Assembly: GCF_900215435.1 (NCBI RefSeq)
Contig: NZ_OCMY01000001.1
Location: 2,666,001 to 2,730,000 of the forward strand
Direction of reading: 5' to 3'
From: Candidatus Pantoea floridensis
GTDB taxonomy: Bacteria; Pseudomonadota; Gammaproteobacteria; Enterobacterales; Enterobacteriaceae
Length of the DNA stretch: 64,000 nt
The translations under genes were made by a program, and so were the position numbers. Below are positions 1-12,500 of this stretch, in pieces (positions within the stretch are counted from its first letter, which is position 1; each line of letters opens with the position of its first letter). The notes beneath the pieces were generated by a model. It was not told the DNA's origin and made no database searches. It saw only the letters and a program-made list of their open reading frames with translations.

Positions 1-240
1 CTGAACATGCTCGATAGCGGAATATTTGAAATCGTCAAGATTGACAAAAGTTTTTTTTGGCAATTTGGCGACGGTCGCACCTTTGACATTCTGCTTGGCC
101 ATCTCAACGACTTATGCAACGGCGTGATCGTTGAGGGTGTTGAAACCCAACACCAGGTCGACCTGCTGTCGCACAAAGCGATTTTAGGCATGCAGGGCTA
201 TTTCTGGCAGAGCGTCTATCTCGATGATTTTATAGCGTAA
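1..240 (+). CDS. EAL-domain protein, C-terminal fragment (cut by window edge)
   Basis: The frame is open from the first base and ends at a TAA at 238-240, so this is the 3' end of a gene that begins outside the window. The translation carries late EAL-domain landmarks: VKIDKSFF, then VIVEGVET, then MQGYFWQSV near the C-terminus. EAL domains hydrolyse cyclic di-GMP or act as degenerate c-di-GMP receptors. The catalytic Glu-Ala-Leu motif itself is not visible. The usual proline of the late GYxxxxP segment is replaced (GYFWQSV), so activity cannot be assumed. It lies just upstream of a giant adhesin on the same strand, a position where c-di-GMP control would make sense, but that link is inference. 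Whether the whole gene is intact cannot be judged. Confidence 0.8.
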   Translation: MNMLDSGIFEIVKIDKSFFWQFGDGRTFDILLGHLNDLCNGVIVEGVETQHQVDLLSHKAILGMQGYFWQSVYLDDFIA

Positions 241-285
241 TTCTGATTGTTGTTGGATGGGTTTTATCCATTGGGAATGTGAAAT

Positions 286-465
286 ATGTCTAAGTCTGGC
301 CTCCAGGCATTTCATGTCATCTGTGCCCGGCCGGATGAAAATAAAACTATTTATCCCGTGGTGATTTTAAGAAATAAATCCAATCAGTTATCAGGATGGC
401 GGCTAAGCAAAACTCAACGCGATTTCATCATGAGTTTGTATGAGATCGATCAAGAGAAGAAGTGA
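286..465 (+). CDS. Small hypothetical protein (59 aa)
   Basis: An ATG at 286 opens 59 codons ending in TGA at 463-465. The product starts MSKSGLQAFHVICARP and ends YEIDQEKK. It has no signal peptide or membrane segment and matches no family I recognise. A weak GGGA lies about 10 bases upstream. A plausible terminator follows at 494-522, which suggests a real short transcription unit between the EAL gene and the adhesin. Codon content is ordinary. It could be a chance ORF. Confidence 0.4.
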   Translation: MSKSGLQAFHVICARPDENKTIYPVVILRNKSNQLSGWRLSKTQRDFIMSLYEIDQEKK

Positions 466-493
466 ATAATCTTGATGATTATTCGCTGTAAAA

Positions 494-522
494 GCCGGTA
501 TCTGCGGATGCCGGGTATTTTT
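494..522 (+). terminator. Rho-independent terminator upstream of the adhesin gene
   Basis: CCGGTATC and GATGCCGG at 495-514 pair over 8 bp (one T-G pair) around a TGCG loop, and a T-rich tail with five Ts follows at 518-522. It would end transcripts from the EAL gene or the small ORF and insulate the adhesin. The adhesin promoter would then have to lie within or just after this hairpin, about 35-60 bases before its ATG, leaving a short leader. Confidence 0.6.
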
Positions 523-555
523 ATGGAATGAATATCTGCGCGGGATCTCGATAAC

Positions 556-3500
556 ATGAATAATATCTCAGTAACCCCAAAAGGTGGGACGATTGCTTCT
601 GAGCTGAGTGGTAATCAAGTTAATTTGACCGCTCCGAGTGTAGTTCAGTTGCATCTTAATCAGTCTGATATTAAGTCTTTCACACGCAATGGTAATGATT
701 TAGTTGTTACAACAAAGTCTGGTGAAGTGCTTGTTATTCATAATTTTTACAGCCCGAATGGCGATAGCGATCTGGTTCTGTTAGACGATCGCGGCGCGAT
801 GTGGTGGGTTGAAGATCCCGGTACAGAAGGTTTCCATTACGTCTCCATCGATAGCACTGAAGGCCTGTTAGCCGAAAACACCACTAACGACGGCACCATC
901 GCCGCCTTTGGTATCGGTGGCGCAGCCCTGGCCGGTTTAGGTGCACTGATTGCAGGTGGCGGCGGCGGTGGTGGTGGGGGAAATTCCACGCCGGGCGACA
1001 ATGAGGGTGGCAACAATGGCGGTAATAACGGCGGAAATAATGGGGGTAATAACGGCGGTAACAATGGCGGGGGCGATACCACAGCGCCAGGCGCCATTAG
1101 TGACCTGGCGATCGGTGACAACGTTGGCCCGTATCAGGGCACGATTGGCGCTGGTGCCATTACCGATGACAACACCCCAACCCTGAGTGGCACCGCCGAA
1201 GCGGGTGCGATTGTTAGCGTTTACGATGGCACCACGCTGCTCGGTACCGTTACCGTAGGGGCCGATGGCCGCTGGAGCTTTACCACACCTGCGCTGGCAG
1301 ACGGCCAGCACAGCCTAACGGCAACGGTGACAGACGCTGCCGGTAATACCAGTGCCGCTACAAATCCGGTGGATTTCACCGTTGATACCGTACCCCCCGC
1401 GATTACTGGCGTGAGCGTGGAGAACAATAGCGGCTCTACCGTGCTGCCCGTGACCAACGGCGGCGCAACCAACGACACCACGCCAGTGCTCAGGGGCACG
1501 GCCGAAGCGGGCAGTATTATTACCATTCGTGATGGTGATACCGTGCTTGGCAGCGTTACCGTAGCAAGCAATGGCACATGGAGCTTTACCAGTCCAGCCC
1601 TCGATCAAGGCAGCCACACGCTGAGCATCACCGCCACCGATGCGGCAGGTAATTCCAGCCCCGCTACCACCATCACCTTTACCGTTGATACCGACGCGCC
1701 CGCCGCTGCGACGGGCCTCTCTCTTGGCGATGGTTCGGGCACGATAAATAACGGCGGCACAACGGATGACAGCACGCCAACGCTCAGTGGGATAGGTGAA
1801 GCGGGTGCCACAATCAGCGTGTATGACGGGCAAACGCTGCTCGGCACGGCGGTAGTCGACGCGAATGGCGCCTGGAGCTTCACGACGCCAACATTAAGTA
1901 ACGGCGCTCATAGCTTTACCGTCACCCAAACCGATGCGGCCGGTAACGTTGGCCCGGCTTCTACGGCCTATGGCGTGACCATTCAGGCAGATGCCCCTCC
2001 AGCCACCACCTCACTGGAAATCACCGATGACTCCGGCAATACGCTGGTCCAGCTCGGCAATGGTGCCAGCACGCACGACAGCACGCCAACGCTCAGCGGT
2101 CTGGCCACGGCGGGGGCACTGATTACCCTGTACAACGGCAGCACGGTGCTGGGAAGCGTCGTTGCGGGTAGCGATGGACAGTGGACATTCACACCCGCCG
2201 CGCTCGCGGATGGCTCTTATGCGTTCCACGCCTCAGTGGAAGACACCTCTGGCAATGTCACCCAAACGCCAATCATCACCATCACCATTGATACCATCGC
2301 CCCGGCCGCGGCCGGTGATTTACAACTGAGTGACAACGCAGGCAGCACGGCAGAGCCTATCGCTTCTGGCGGTGCGACCAATACGACTACGCCGGTGCTG
2401 AGCGGGACGGCTGAACCCGGCAGCACTGTCACCGTGCGCGATGGCGCCACCGTGCTGGGCAGTGCTACCGTGGGCAGCAATGGCACGTGGAGTTTCACTT
2501 CACCCGTGCTCTCTGAAGGTGACCACAGTCTCACTACCACCGTCACCGATCCGGCGGGTAACGTGGGGCCGGCATCCGATCCGATCAACTTCAGCGTGGA
2601 TACCCAGCCACCTGCGGCAGCCAGCAATGTGGTGGTAAGCGATGATGTTGGTGCTTCCACCGGCCCGCTGACCGCTGGCGCGACCACCGATGACAGCACG
2701 CCAACCTTAACCGGTAATGGCGAGGCGAACGCGATCGTTAAAATTTATGATGGCAGCACGCTGTTGGGCAGCGTTGCGGTGGGCAGCGACGGTAGCTGGA
2801 GCTTTACCACACCCGCGCTGAATAATGGCCCGCATACGTTAAGCGTGACGGTGACCGATGCGGCAGGCAACGTCAGTCAGGCGACAACCGGATTTGGTTT
2901 CACCGTGGATGCTGGCGTGCCGCCCACCAACAGTACGCTTGAGATCACCGACGACAGCGGTAATACCTTGAAAGTCCTGTCCGAGGGCGCCAGTACGCAC
3001 GATACCACGCCAATCCTCAGCGGATTGGCCTCGGCAGGGGCGGTTGTCACACTCTACAACGGCACGGAAGTGCTGGGCAGCACCACGGCTGGAGCCGATG
3101 GGCAGTGGAGCTTCACGCCAGCCGCGCTGATCGACGGCACGTATGCCTTCCACGCAACGGCGACCGATACCGCCGGTAATGTAACCGATTCTGCTACTCT
3201 CACCATCATCATCGATACCGTGGCACCGTCCGCGACAGGCGATCTGCAATTGACCGTTAACAGCGGCAGCGTGGTGACACCGATTGAGTCAGGCAGCACC
3301 ACCAACGACAACACGCCAATATTGCGTGGTACCGCGGAGCCGGGCAGCATCGTCACTGTCCTCGACGGGACGACGGTGCTGGGAAGCGCGACGGTAGGCA
3401 GCAACGGCAGCTGGAGCTTTACCTCGCCAACGCTGAGTGAGGGCAATCATAGCCTGACCACCACGGTCACCGATGCCGCCGGTAACACGGGCCCAGCTTC

Positions 3501-6500
3501 AACGCCGATTACACTCACTGTTGATACCACTCCGCCGGCGCAGGTGGGCGACCTGGTGATTGCGGATAACGTCGGCGCAATCCAGGGGCCCTTAACCTCC
3601 GGGGATATCACCGATGACCGTACCCCGACCCTCAGCGGCACCGGTGAGCCGAATGCCACTATCAGCATTTACGATGGCACGACGCTGCTGGGCATTACCA
3701 GCGTGGGCGCAGATGGCAGCTGGAGTTTTACCACGCCAACGCTGAGTAATGGCAGCCACACGTTCACCGTCACGGCCACCGATACCGCAGGCAACGTTGG
3801 TCCGGCCACGCCACCGGTAATCGTGACCGTGAACGCGGATATTCCACCCGCGAGCGCGTCACTGGAAGTTACTGATGAGAATGGCAACACCGTTGCACAG
3901 CTTACTGACGGTGCCAGCACCAATAACGACAGCCCGGTTCTCAGCGGTTTGGCGGGCGCGGGCAACATTATCACCTTGTATGACGGTAATACGCTGCTTG
4001 GTAGCACCACGGCCGACAGTAATGGTCAGTGGATTTTCTACACCCAAAACCTGTCCAATGGCGCGCACGCGCTGCACGGCACGATTACAGATGCGAACGG
4101 CAACGTCACCGATACGGCGACCATCAACATTACCGTTGATACCCTCGCACCGGATGCAGCGAGCGGTGTTGAACTGACCAATGACACCGGCAGCATCACG
4201 CAGCCGATCATCTCCGGCAGCGCCACCAATGACGCCACGCCAGTGCTAAGCGGTACGGCGGAAGCAGGCAGCAAAGTGACCATCCTTGATGGCACCACCG
4301 TGCTCGGTACGGTTACCGTAGGCGGCGATGGTAACTGGAGCTTCACGACTCCAGCGTTGGGCGACGGTAATCACAGCATCACCACCACCGTGACCGATGC
4401 GGCCGGTAACGTCAGCCCCGCGAGCGCGCCGATTGCCTTCAGTGTGGATACCAGCGCGCCAGCCGCAGTAAGCGGCCTTGTCGTGACCGATAATGTCGGC
4501 AGCAGCACGGGTCCGCTGGCCTCGGGCGCAACCACCGATGACAGTACGCCAACCCTTACGGGTACCGCCGAAGCGGGATCGGTGGTGCGGGTTTATGACG
4601 GCACTACGCTACTGGGCTCGACGACTGTCGGCGGCAACGGAAGCTGGAGCTTTACGCCAGAGGCGGCGCTGACCAACGGCCAGCACAGCCTGACCACCAC
4701 GGTGACCGACGCGGCAGGCAATGTCAGCCCGACTTCACCGGCCTTTAGCCTTAATGTTGACGCCGGTGTTCCGGCCACCAACAGCTTGCTGATCGTGACG
4801 GATGACAGCGGCAGCACGATGGTTGAACTGCCAAACAACGCCAGCACCCACGACACGACGCCGATTTTGAGCGGGCAGGCGGGCGCGGGTGATGTAATCA
4901 CGCTGTACAACGGTACGACGGTTATTGGCAGTGTGGTAGCAGGAACCGATGGTCAGTGGAACTTTACTCCAGCGGCTCTGGATGACGGCACGTACGCCTT
5001 CCACGCCACCGCCACCAATGCCACCACCGGCGTGGTAACGGATACGCCAACCATTACCATCACCATTGATACCGTGGTGCCGACGGCACCCGCTGACGTG
5101 GGGCTGACCGACGGCTCAGGCGATCCGATTCCACAAGGCGGCAGCACCAATAACAACACGCCGACCCTGACGGGAACCGGCGAAGCGGGCAGTACGGTGA
5201 CCATCTCAGATGGTACCACCGTGCTTGGCACCACTACGGTGGATAGCGACGGCAACTGGAGTTACACCACGCCTGCGCTGAGCGATGGTAATCATAGCCT
5301 GACATCTACCGTTACCGATCCGGCTGGCAACACCAGCCCGGCCTCTTCACCTGTGACGGTGACGGTTGATACTCAACCGCCAGCCGCAGCAGGCAATGTC
5401 CACTTCAGTAACGAGGACGGCACGCCGATTGCGGCGGGCGGTTCCACCAATGACACAACGCCAACCTTAAGCGGCAGCGCGGAGCCGGGCAGCATCGTAA
5501 CGGTCTCTGATGGCACCACCGTGTTGGGTACCGCCACCACCGGCAGCGATGGCAACTGGAGCTTTACGCCAGACAATGCGTTAAGCGAAGGACAGCACAA
5601 TCTCACCACCACGGTTACCGATACGGCGGGTAACGTCGGTCCGGTTTCTTCCGTGGTGATTGTGATTGTTGATACCACACCACCGGCTGCGGCTACCGAT
5701 CTGCAGCTCGCGAACGATAGCAGTGGTACGCCGGTGCCCGTGGCCGAGAACGGTGCCACCAACGATGTGACTCCCATGTTGAGCGGTCGCGCGGAGCCGG
5801 GCAGTACCGTCACCGTTTCTGATGGCACGACCGTGCTCGGCACCGCCACCGTCGGCAATGATGGCAGCTGGAGCTTTACCTCCCCGACACTTGGCGATGG
5901 CCCGCATAGCCTGACCACCACCGTGACCGATTCTGCCGGTAACGTTGGCGCGCCAAGTGCGCCATTGACCTTTACCATCGATACCACCGCACCTGCCGCA
6001 CCCGGTGGTGTGCAGCTCAGTAACGATACCAGCGGCACGCCAGTACCGATTAGCTCCGGCGCGGCGACCAATGATCCTACGCCGGTGCTGAGCGGAACCG
6101 CCGCAGCAGGCAGTACGATTACGGTCTCTGATGGCGGCACCGTGCTGGGCAGCGTTACCGTGGGCAGCGGCGGGGAATGGAGCTTTACCACCCCAGCGCT
6201 GAACGAGGGCAACCATAGCCTGACCGCGACGGTGACCAGCCCGGCAGGCAACACCAGCGCCCCATCGGCACCGATTTTGGTTACCGTGGATATCACGCCG
6301 CCAGCAGCGGCGACCGATTTGCAATTGAGCAACAACGAAGGTGGCACATCCGTGCCGATTGCGGCAGGTGGCACCACTAACGACACCACTCCAGCGTTGA
6401 GCGGTACGGCGGAAGCGGGCAGCACCGTGACGGTGCTGGATGGATCCACCGTGCTGGGTACCGCCACCGTCGGCAGTGACGGAAGCTGGAGCTTTACTCC

Positions 6501-9500
6501 GACGACGCCGCTCACCGCTGGCGAACATACGCTTACCACGACGGTGACCGATGCGGCAGGCAACGTGGGCGCAGCGTCCTCGCCTATCACCGTAAACATT
6601 GACACCACTCAGCCGCCTGCGGCAGAAAACGTGGTGCTCAATAATGACGATGGCAGCACGCCGGTGCCGATTGCCTCCGGCGGTGCGACCAACGACACCA
6701 CACCGGCGATCAGCGGTACGGCAACCGAAGGCAGCATTGTCACCATACGTGATGGCAACACGGTGCTGGGCAGCGTCACCGTCGGCAGCGATGGAAGCTG
6801 GAGCTTCACCACACCAACGCTGAGCGAGGGCGCACACAGCCTGACCACCACGGTGACCAGCTCGTCCGGTAACGTTAGCGAACCATCAACGCCGATTGCC
6901 TTTACCGTCGACACGCAGGCACCGGCAACGTCAAGTGAACTGCAACTCAGCAACGATGGCGGTACGGCGATTGCAGCAGGCGGGGTCACCAACGACAGCA
7001 CGCCAGTGCTAACGGGCAGCGCAGAAGCCGGCAGTATCGTCACGGTACGTGATGGCAACGCCGTATTGGGCACGGCTAACGTTGATAGCGAGGGCAACTG
7101 GACCTTCACGCCCGCGACGCCGCTGGGCGAGGGCAGCCACAGTCTCACCACCACGGTAACCGATGCGGCAGGTAACAGCAGCGGGGCTTCCACGCCAATT
7201 GTCTTCACCGTGGATACCACGCCACCCGTCGCGGCCACCGATCTGCAACTCAGCAATGACAACAGCGGCACGGCGGTGCCAATTGATACCGGCGGCCGTA
7301 CCAACGACACCACGCCAGTGCTGAGTGGTAATGCCGAAGCGGGCAGCATCGTCACGGTGCTTGATGGCACCACGGTGCTGGGCAGTACAACCGTAGGAAC
7401 CGATGGTCAATGGAGCTTTACGCCTGCAACGCCGCTGGACACAGGCTTGCACAGTTTCACCACCACGGTAACCGATGCGGCCGGTAACGTCGGTCCGGCA
7501 TCGGCGGCCATCGCGGTGACCATCGATACCACGCCACCGCCTGCTGCGGCTGACGTTGTGCTCAATAACGATCAGGGCACGACGCCAACACCCATCGCCT
7601 CCGGTGGTGCAACCAATGACACCACTCCGGTGTTGAGTGGTTCTGCGGAAACCAACAGCATCGTCACCGTGCGCGATGGCAACACGGTATTGGGCTCAGT
7701 CATTGTTGGTAGCGATGGCACATGGAGCTTCACCACTCCGGCCCTGAGCCAGGGCCAGCACAGCCTGACGGCGACGGTAACCGATGACGCAGGCAACATC
7801 AGCACGCCTTCCCCAGCCATCACCTTTACCGTGGATACCGAAGCGCCGTCTGCGGCCATTGGTCTGCAGCTGAGCAATGATTCAGGTGAAACGGCGATAC
7901 CGATTGCCGCAGGCGGCGCGACCAATGACACCACGCCACTGTTGAGCGGCAGCGCCGAAGCGGGCAGTACGGTCATTATTTCTGATGGTAGCAACGTACT
8001 GGGCTCTGTAGTGGTTGGCGACGACGGCAACTGGAGCTTCACCTCGCCAACCCTCGGTGAGGGTCCACATAGCCTGACCACCACCGTGACCGATGCGGCG
8101 GGTAACGTTAGCGCACCATCCGCCGCACTGGAATTTAACATCGATCTTACGCCACCGGCGGCACCGAACGATATTACGCTGAGTAATAACAATGGCAGCT
8201 CGCCCGTCGCCATTGATGGGGGCAGCAGCACCAACGACGCCACACCGCTTATCACGGGAACGGCTGAAGCAGGTAGCACGGTAACCGTGCTGGATGGCGG
8301 CACCGTGCTGGGCACCGCGATTGTCGGCAGCGATGGTAACTGGAACTTCACTTCGCCGCTGCTGGGCGAAGGCGGCCACAGCCTGACGGCGACGGTGACC
8401 GATCCTGCAGGTAACGTGGGCCCGGCCTCTGCACCGGTTACGTTTAGCGTTGATACCGTTGCACCGGCTGTGGCGACTGACCTCGTGCTGAACAATGATA
8501 ATGGCAGCACGCCGGTACCGATTGCCAACGACGGCACGACCAACGACAGCACGCCAGTGTTGAGCGGTGTGGCAGAAGCGAACAGCATTGTCATCGTCTC
8601 TGACGGCACCACCGTGTTAGGAAGCGCCATCGCCAATGCACAGGGCGACTGGAGCTTCTCACCGACGCTAACAGATGGCACACATAATCTGAGTGTCACC
8701 GTGCGCGATGCCGCAGGTAACACCAGCGCACCGAGCGCCACCGTGACGGTGACGGTGGATACCGTTGCGCCGCCGGCCGCAACTGAGCTGACGCTGACCA
8801 ATGATGTAGGCGGTGCGGCCATCGCCATTCCAAACGGCGGTCTGACTAACGACAACACGCCAGTGCTAAGCGGTGCGGGGCAAGAAGGCAGCATCATTAC
8901 CGTCTCCGATCAGAATGGCGTGCTGGGATCGGTCGCCGTCGGCGCTGGCGGTACATGGAGCTTCACCCCGCCTGTGGCGCTGGCTGATGGCTCTCACACG
9001 CTGAGCGTGACGGCAAGCGATGCCGCTGGCAACGTCAGCGCACCGACCACCATTAACGTGGTAGTGGACGCCACGCCGCCGGCCGCCGCCGCAGAGATTA
9101 TCGTCAGCAATGATGATGGCGCCTCACCGGTTGCTATTGCTAATGGCAGTATCACCAATGACAACACGCCATTCCTTACCGGCACGGCAGAAGCGGGCAG
9201 CACGGTAATTATTCGTGATGGTGACGCGATTCTTGGCAGCGCTTCGGTGGGCAGTAACGGCCAGTGGAGCTTCGCCTCACCGGTGCTGGGTGACGGTCCG
9301 CATAGCCTGACCACCACGGTGGTTGATGCCGCTGGTAATGTGAGCCCGGCCTCAACGGCAATCGACTTCAACGTCGATACCTCGGTGCCTGCCGCCGCAA
9401 CGCTGGAGGTCAGAAACGATGATGGTACGACGCCAGTGCTGGTACCGAATGGCACCAGCACCAATGACAACACGCCGCTGCTGAGTGGCAACGCCGAAGC

Positions 9501-12500
9501 GGGTAGCGTGGTGACCATTTACGATGGCAATGTGGTGATAGGTTCAACCACCGCGATTGCCGATGGCACATGGAGCTTCAACTCCCCGACCCTGACCGAT
9601 GGTTCGCATACGTTGACCGCAACGGTTACCGATGAGGTGGGTAACGTCAGTGCGCCGTCGGCCAGCTTTACCGTGCTGGTGGATGCTACGGCTCCGCAGC
9701 CGGCGGAAGGTCTGCTGCTGCAGAACAATAACGGCGGCACGCCAGTCACCATTGCTGACGGCGGCATTACCAACGACAGCACGCCGGCGATCAGCGGTAC
9801 GGCGGAAGCCAATGCCATCGTCAGAGCCTACGTCGGCACCACGCTGGTGGGGTCAGCGGTGGCAGGCAGCGACGGCGCATGGAGCATCACCACCACGGCG
9901 CTGGCCGATGCGACTCATACGCTGAACGTCACCGTGACGGATGCAGCCGGTAACGTCAGTTCCAATGCTGCGGTATCGCTAACGGTGGATACCTCAATAC
10001 CAGCAGCGGTACTGAGCTTTGCTGTCTATAACGACGTCAGCACCACGCCGGTACAGGTAGCGGATAATGGGAATACCAACGACAACACGCCAGTCATTAG
10101 CGGGACCGGTGTGGCGGGTACGACCATCAATATCTACGACGGCGATAACCTGCTCGGCACCACCACGGTGGGCGATAACGGAGTCTGGCGCTTCGTAACC
10201 GCAGAGCTGGGCGAGGGGCAGCATAGTTTCACCGTCTCGGTGACCAACGCAGCGGGTACCACCGGTGCGGAAGCGATACCGATTACGATTAATATCGATA
10301 CCGTGCCACCGGTGGCGGTCACCGATTTGGTGATCACCGATAATGTCGGCACCAGCACCGGTGAACTTACGCAAGGCCAGACTACCGATGACAACACGCC
10401 AACGCTAAGCGGCTCAGCCGAGAGCGGAAGTGTGGTCTCCATCTACGATGGCACCACGCTGTTAGGCAGTGTGACGGCCGTTAACGGCGCGTGGAGCTTC
10501 ACCACCGCCGCGCTGAGCAATGGCAGCCATAGCTTCACCGTAACGGTGAAAGACGAAGCTGGCAACGTGGGCCCGGCATCGCCGGACTTCACCATCATCA
10601 TCGAAGCCGGTTTACCACCGGCCACCACCACGCTGGAAATTACGGATAACAGCGGCAGCACGCTGGTCGAACTGACAAATGGCGCTTACACCAAAGACAG
10701 CACGCCAGCACTGAGTGGACTGACTGAACCAGGTAATATTGTCAGGATTTTCGATGGTGAAACCGAGCTGGGTAGCGTCACCGCCGATGCCAATGGGCAG
10801 TGGAGCTACACGCCTGCAGCATTGACGGAAGGGGCTCATGCTATCTCCGTGCTGGTGACAGATGCCACCGGCAACAACGGTGTCCAGTCAGATCCGATTA
10901 CCATCAACGTTGACATCACGGCGCCCGTGGCGGTGACCGACCTTGAGGCCGCCAATAACAACGGCAGCACGCCGGTGCCGATTGCCAACAACGGCATCAC
11001 CAACGACAGCACGCCGCAGCTCACCGGTACGACGGAAGCGAACGGCATTGTCACCGTTTACGATGGCAACACCGTTATCGGATCGACCACGGCGAATGGC
11101 AGCGGGGAGTGGAGCTTTACTTCTCCAACCCTTAATCAGGGTAACCATGCGCTGAGCGTAACGGTGACCGATGCCGCAGGTAACGTCGGACCTCGCTCTG
11201 AGGTGGTGAATCTCACCGTGGATACCGTGGCACCTAACGCCTCAACGCTGCTGGTCACCAATGATGTGACCAGCACGACGGTGCCGAACGGAGGTGCTAC
11301 CAACGACAACACGCCAACCCTGAGCGGTACGGCGGAAGTCGGCAGTGTGATCACCGTGTATGACGGTACGACGGTGCTGGGTTCTGTGGCTGCCGGAACG
11401 GGCGGCGCGTGGAGCTTCACCACCGCCGAACTGGGTGAGGGTAGCCATTCATTCAGCGTGCGTGTCACCGATGCTGCGGGTAATACCAGCGTGGCATCAA
11501 GCACTGCTACAGTGGTGGTCGATACGGTGGCACCAGCGGGCATCGACGACCTTATCGCGGTGAACAACAACGGCAGCTCGCCGGTGCAGATTGCCGCAGG
11601 CGGCACCACCAACGACAGCACGCCAAACTTGAGCGGTACGGCGGAAGCGGGCAGCATCGTTAAAATTTTCGATGGCAGCACGCAGATTGGTTCGGTGACG
11701 GCGGGCAGCAATGGCGCGTGGAGCTTCACGTCGCCAACGCTCTCTGATGGTCTGCACACGCTGAACGTCACGGCGACCGATGCGGCAGGCAACGTTAGCC
11801 CGAACGCATCGGTCAGCCTCACCGTGATCACTGCGGCACCGACGCCCGTCAGCGATCTGGTGGTTTCTGACAACGTGGGCGCAACGCAAGGAGCGCTTGT
11901 CAACGGCGCCGCAACCGATGACAACACGCCAACGCTGAGTGGCACCGCGACAGCAGGCAACGTGGTGATTATCTCCGACGGCAACACGGTGCTTGGCTCG
12001 GTAGTGGCGGGCAGCAACGGCGCATGGAGCTTTACCCCGGCAGCCCTGAGCGAAGGTGCGCATCCGTTGAGCGTCACGGTGCGTGATGCGGCGGGTAACA
12101 CCAGCAGCGCCACCACCTTCACCGTTAACGTGGATACGGTGGCACCCGCTAACGCCACGCTGCAGATCACCAATGACGCGACGGGCAATACGGTGCCGAA
12201 CGGCGGATCCACCAACGACAGCACGCCAACGCTAAGCGGTACGGCGGAAGCGGGCAGTAAAGTGTCTATTTATGATGGCGCTACGCTGCTGGGCACGGCG
12301 ACCGCCAGCGATACGGGCACCTGGAGCTTCACCACGGCTGCACTGGACCAGGGCGCGCACCCATTGAGCGTCACGGTGACGGATGCCGCAGGTAACGTCA
12401 GCGGCAGCACCTCGGCGACCGTCACCATCGATACCGTGGCACCGCCTGCGGTGACGGGGCTGGGCGCCGCCAACAACAACGGCAGCACGCCGATCGCGAT

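Noticed and set aside
930..960. LapG-type protease site in the adhesin N-terminus (AALAG, ALIAG)
   Set aside because: Neither matches a TAAG/PAAG-like site in the expected context, and no lapG/lapD gene is seen nearby.
5373..8897. Long minus-strand ORFs inside the adhesin gene (for example 5373-6608, 7572-8897 and many others)
   Set aside because: They are Val/Leu/Ser/Pro-rich shadows that repeat with the Ig period. They lack ribosome-binding sites and exist because the repeat codons avoid stops on the opposite strand.
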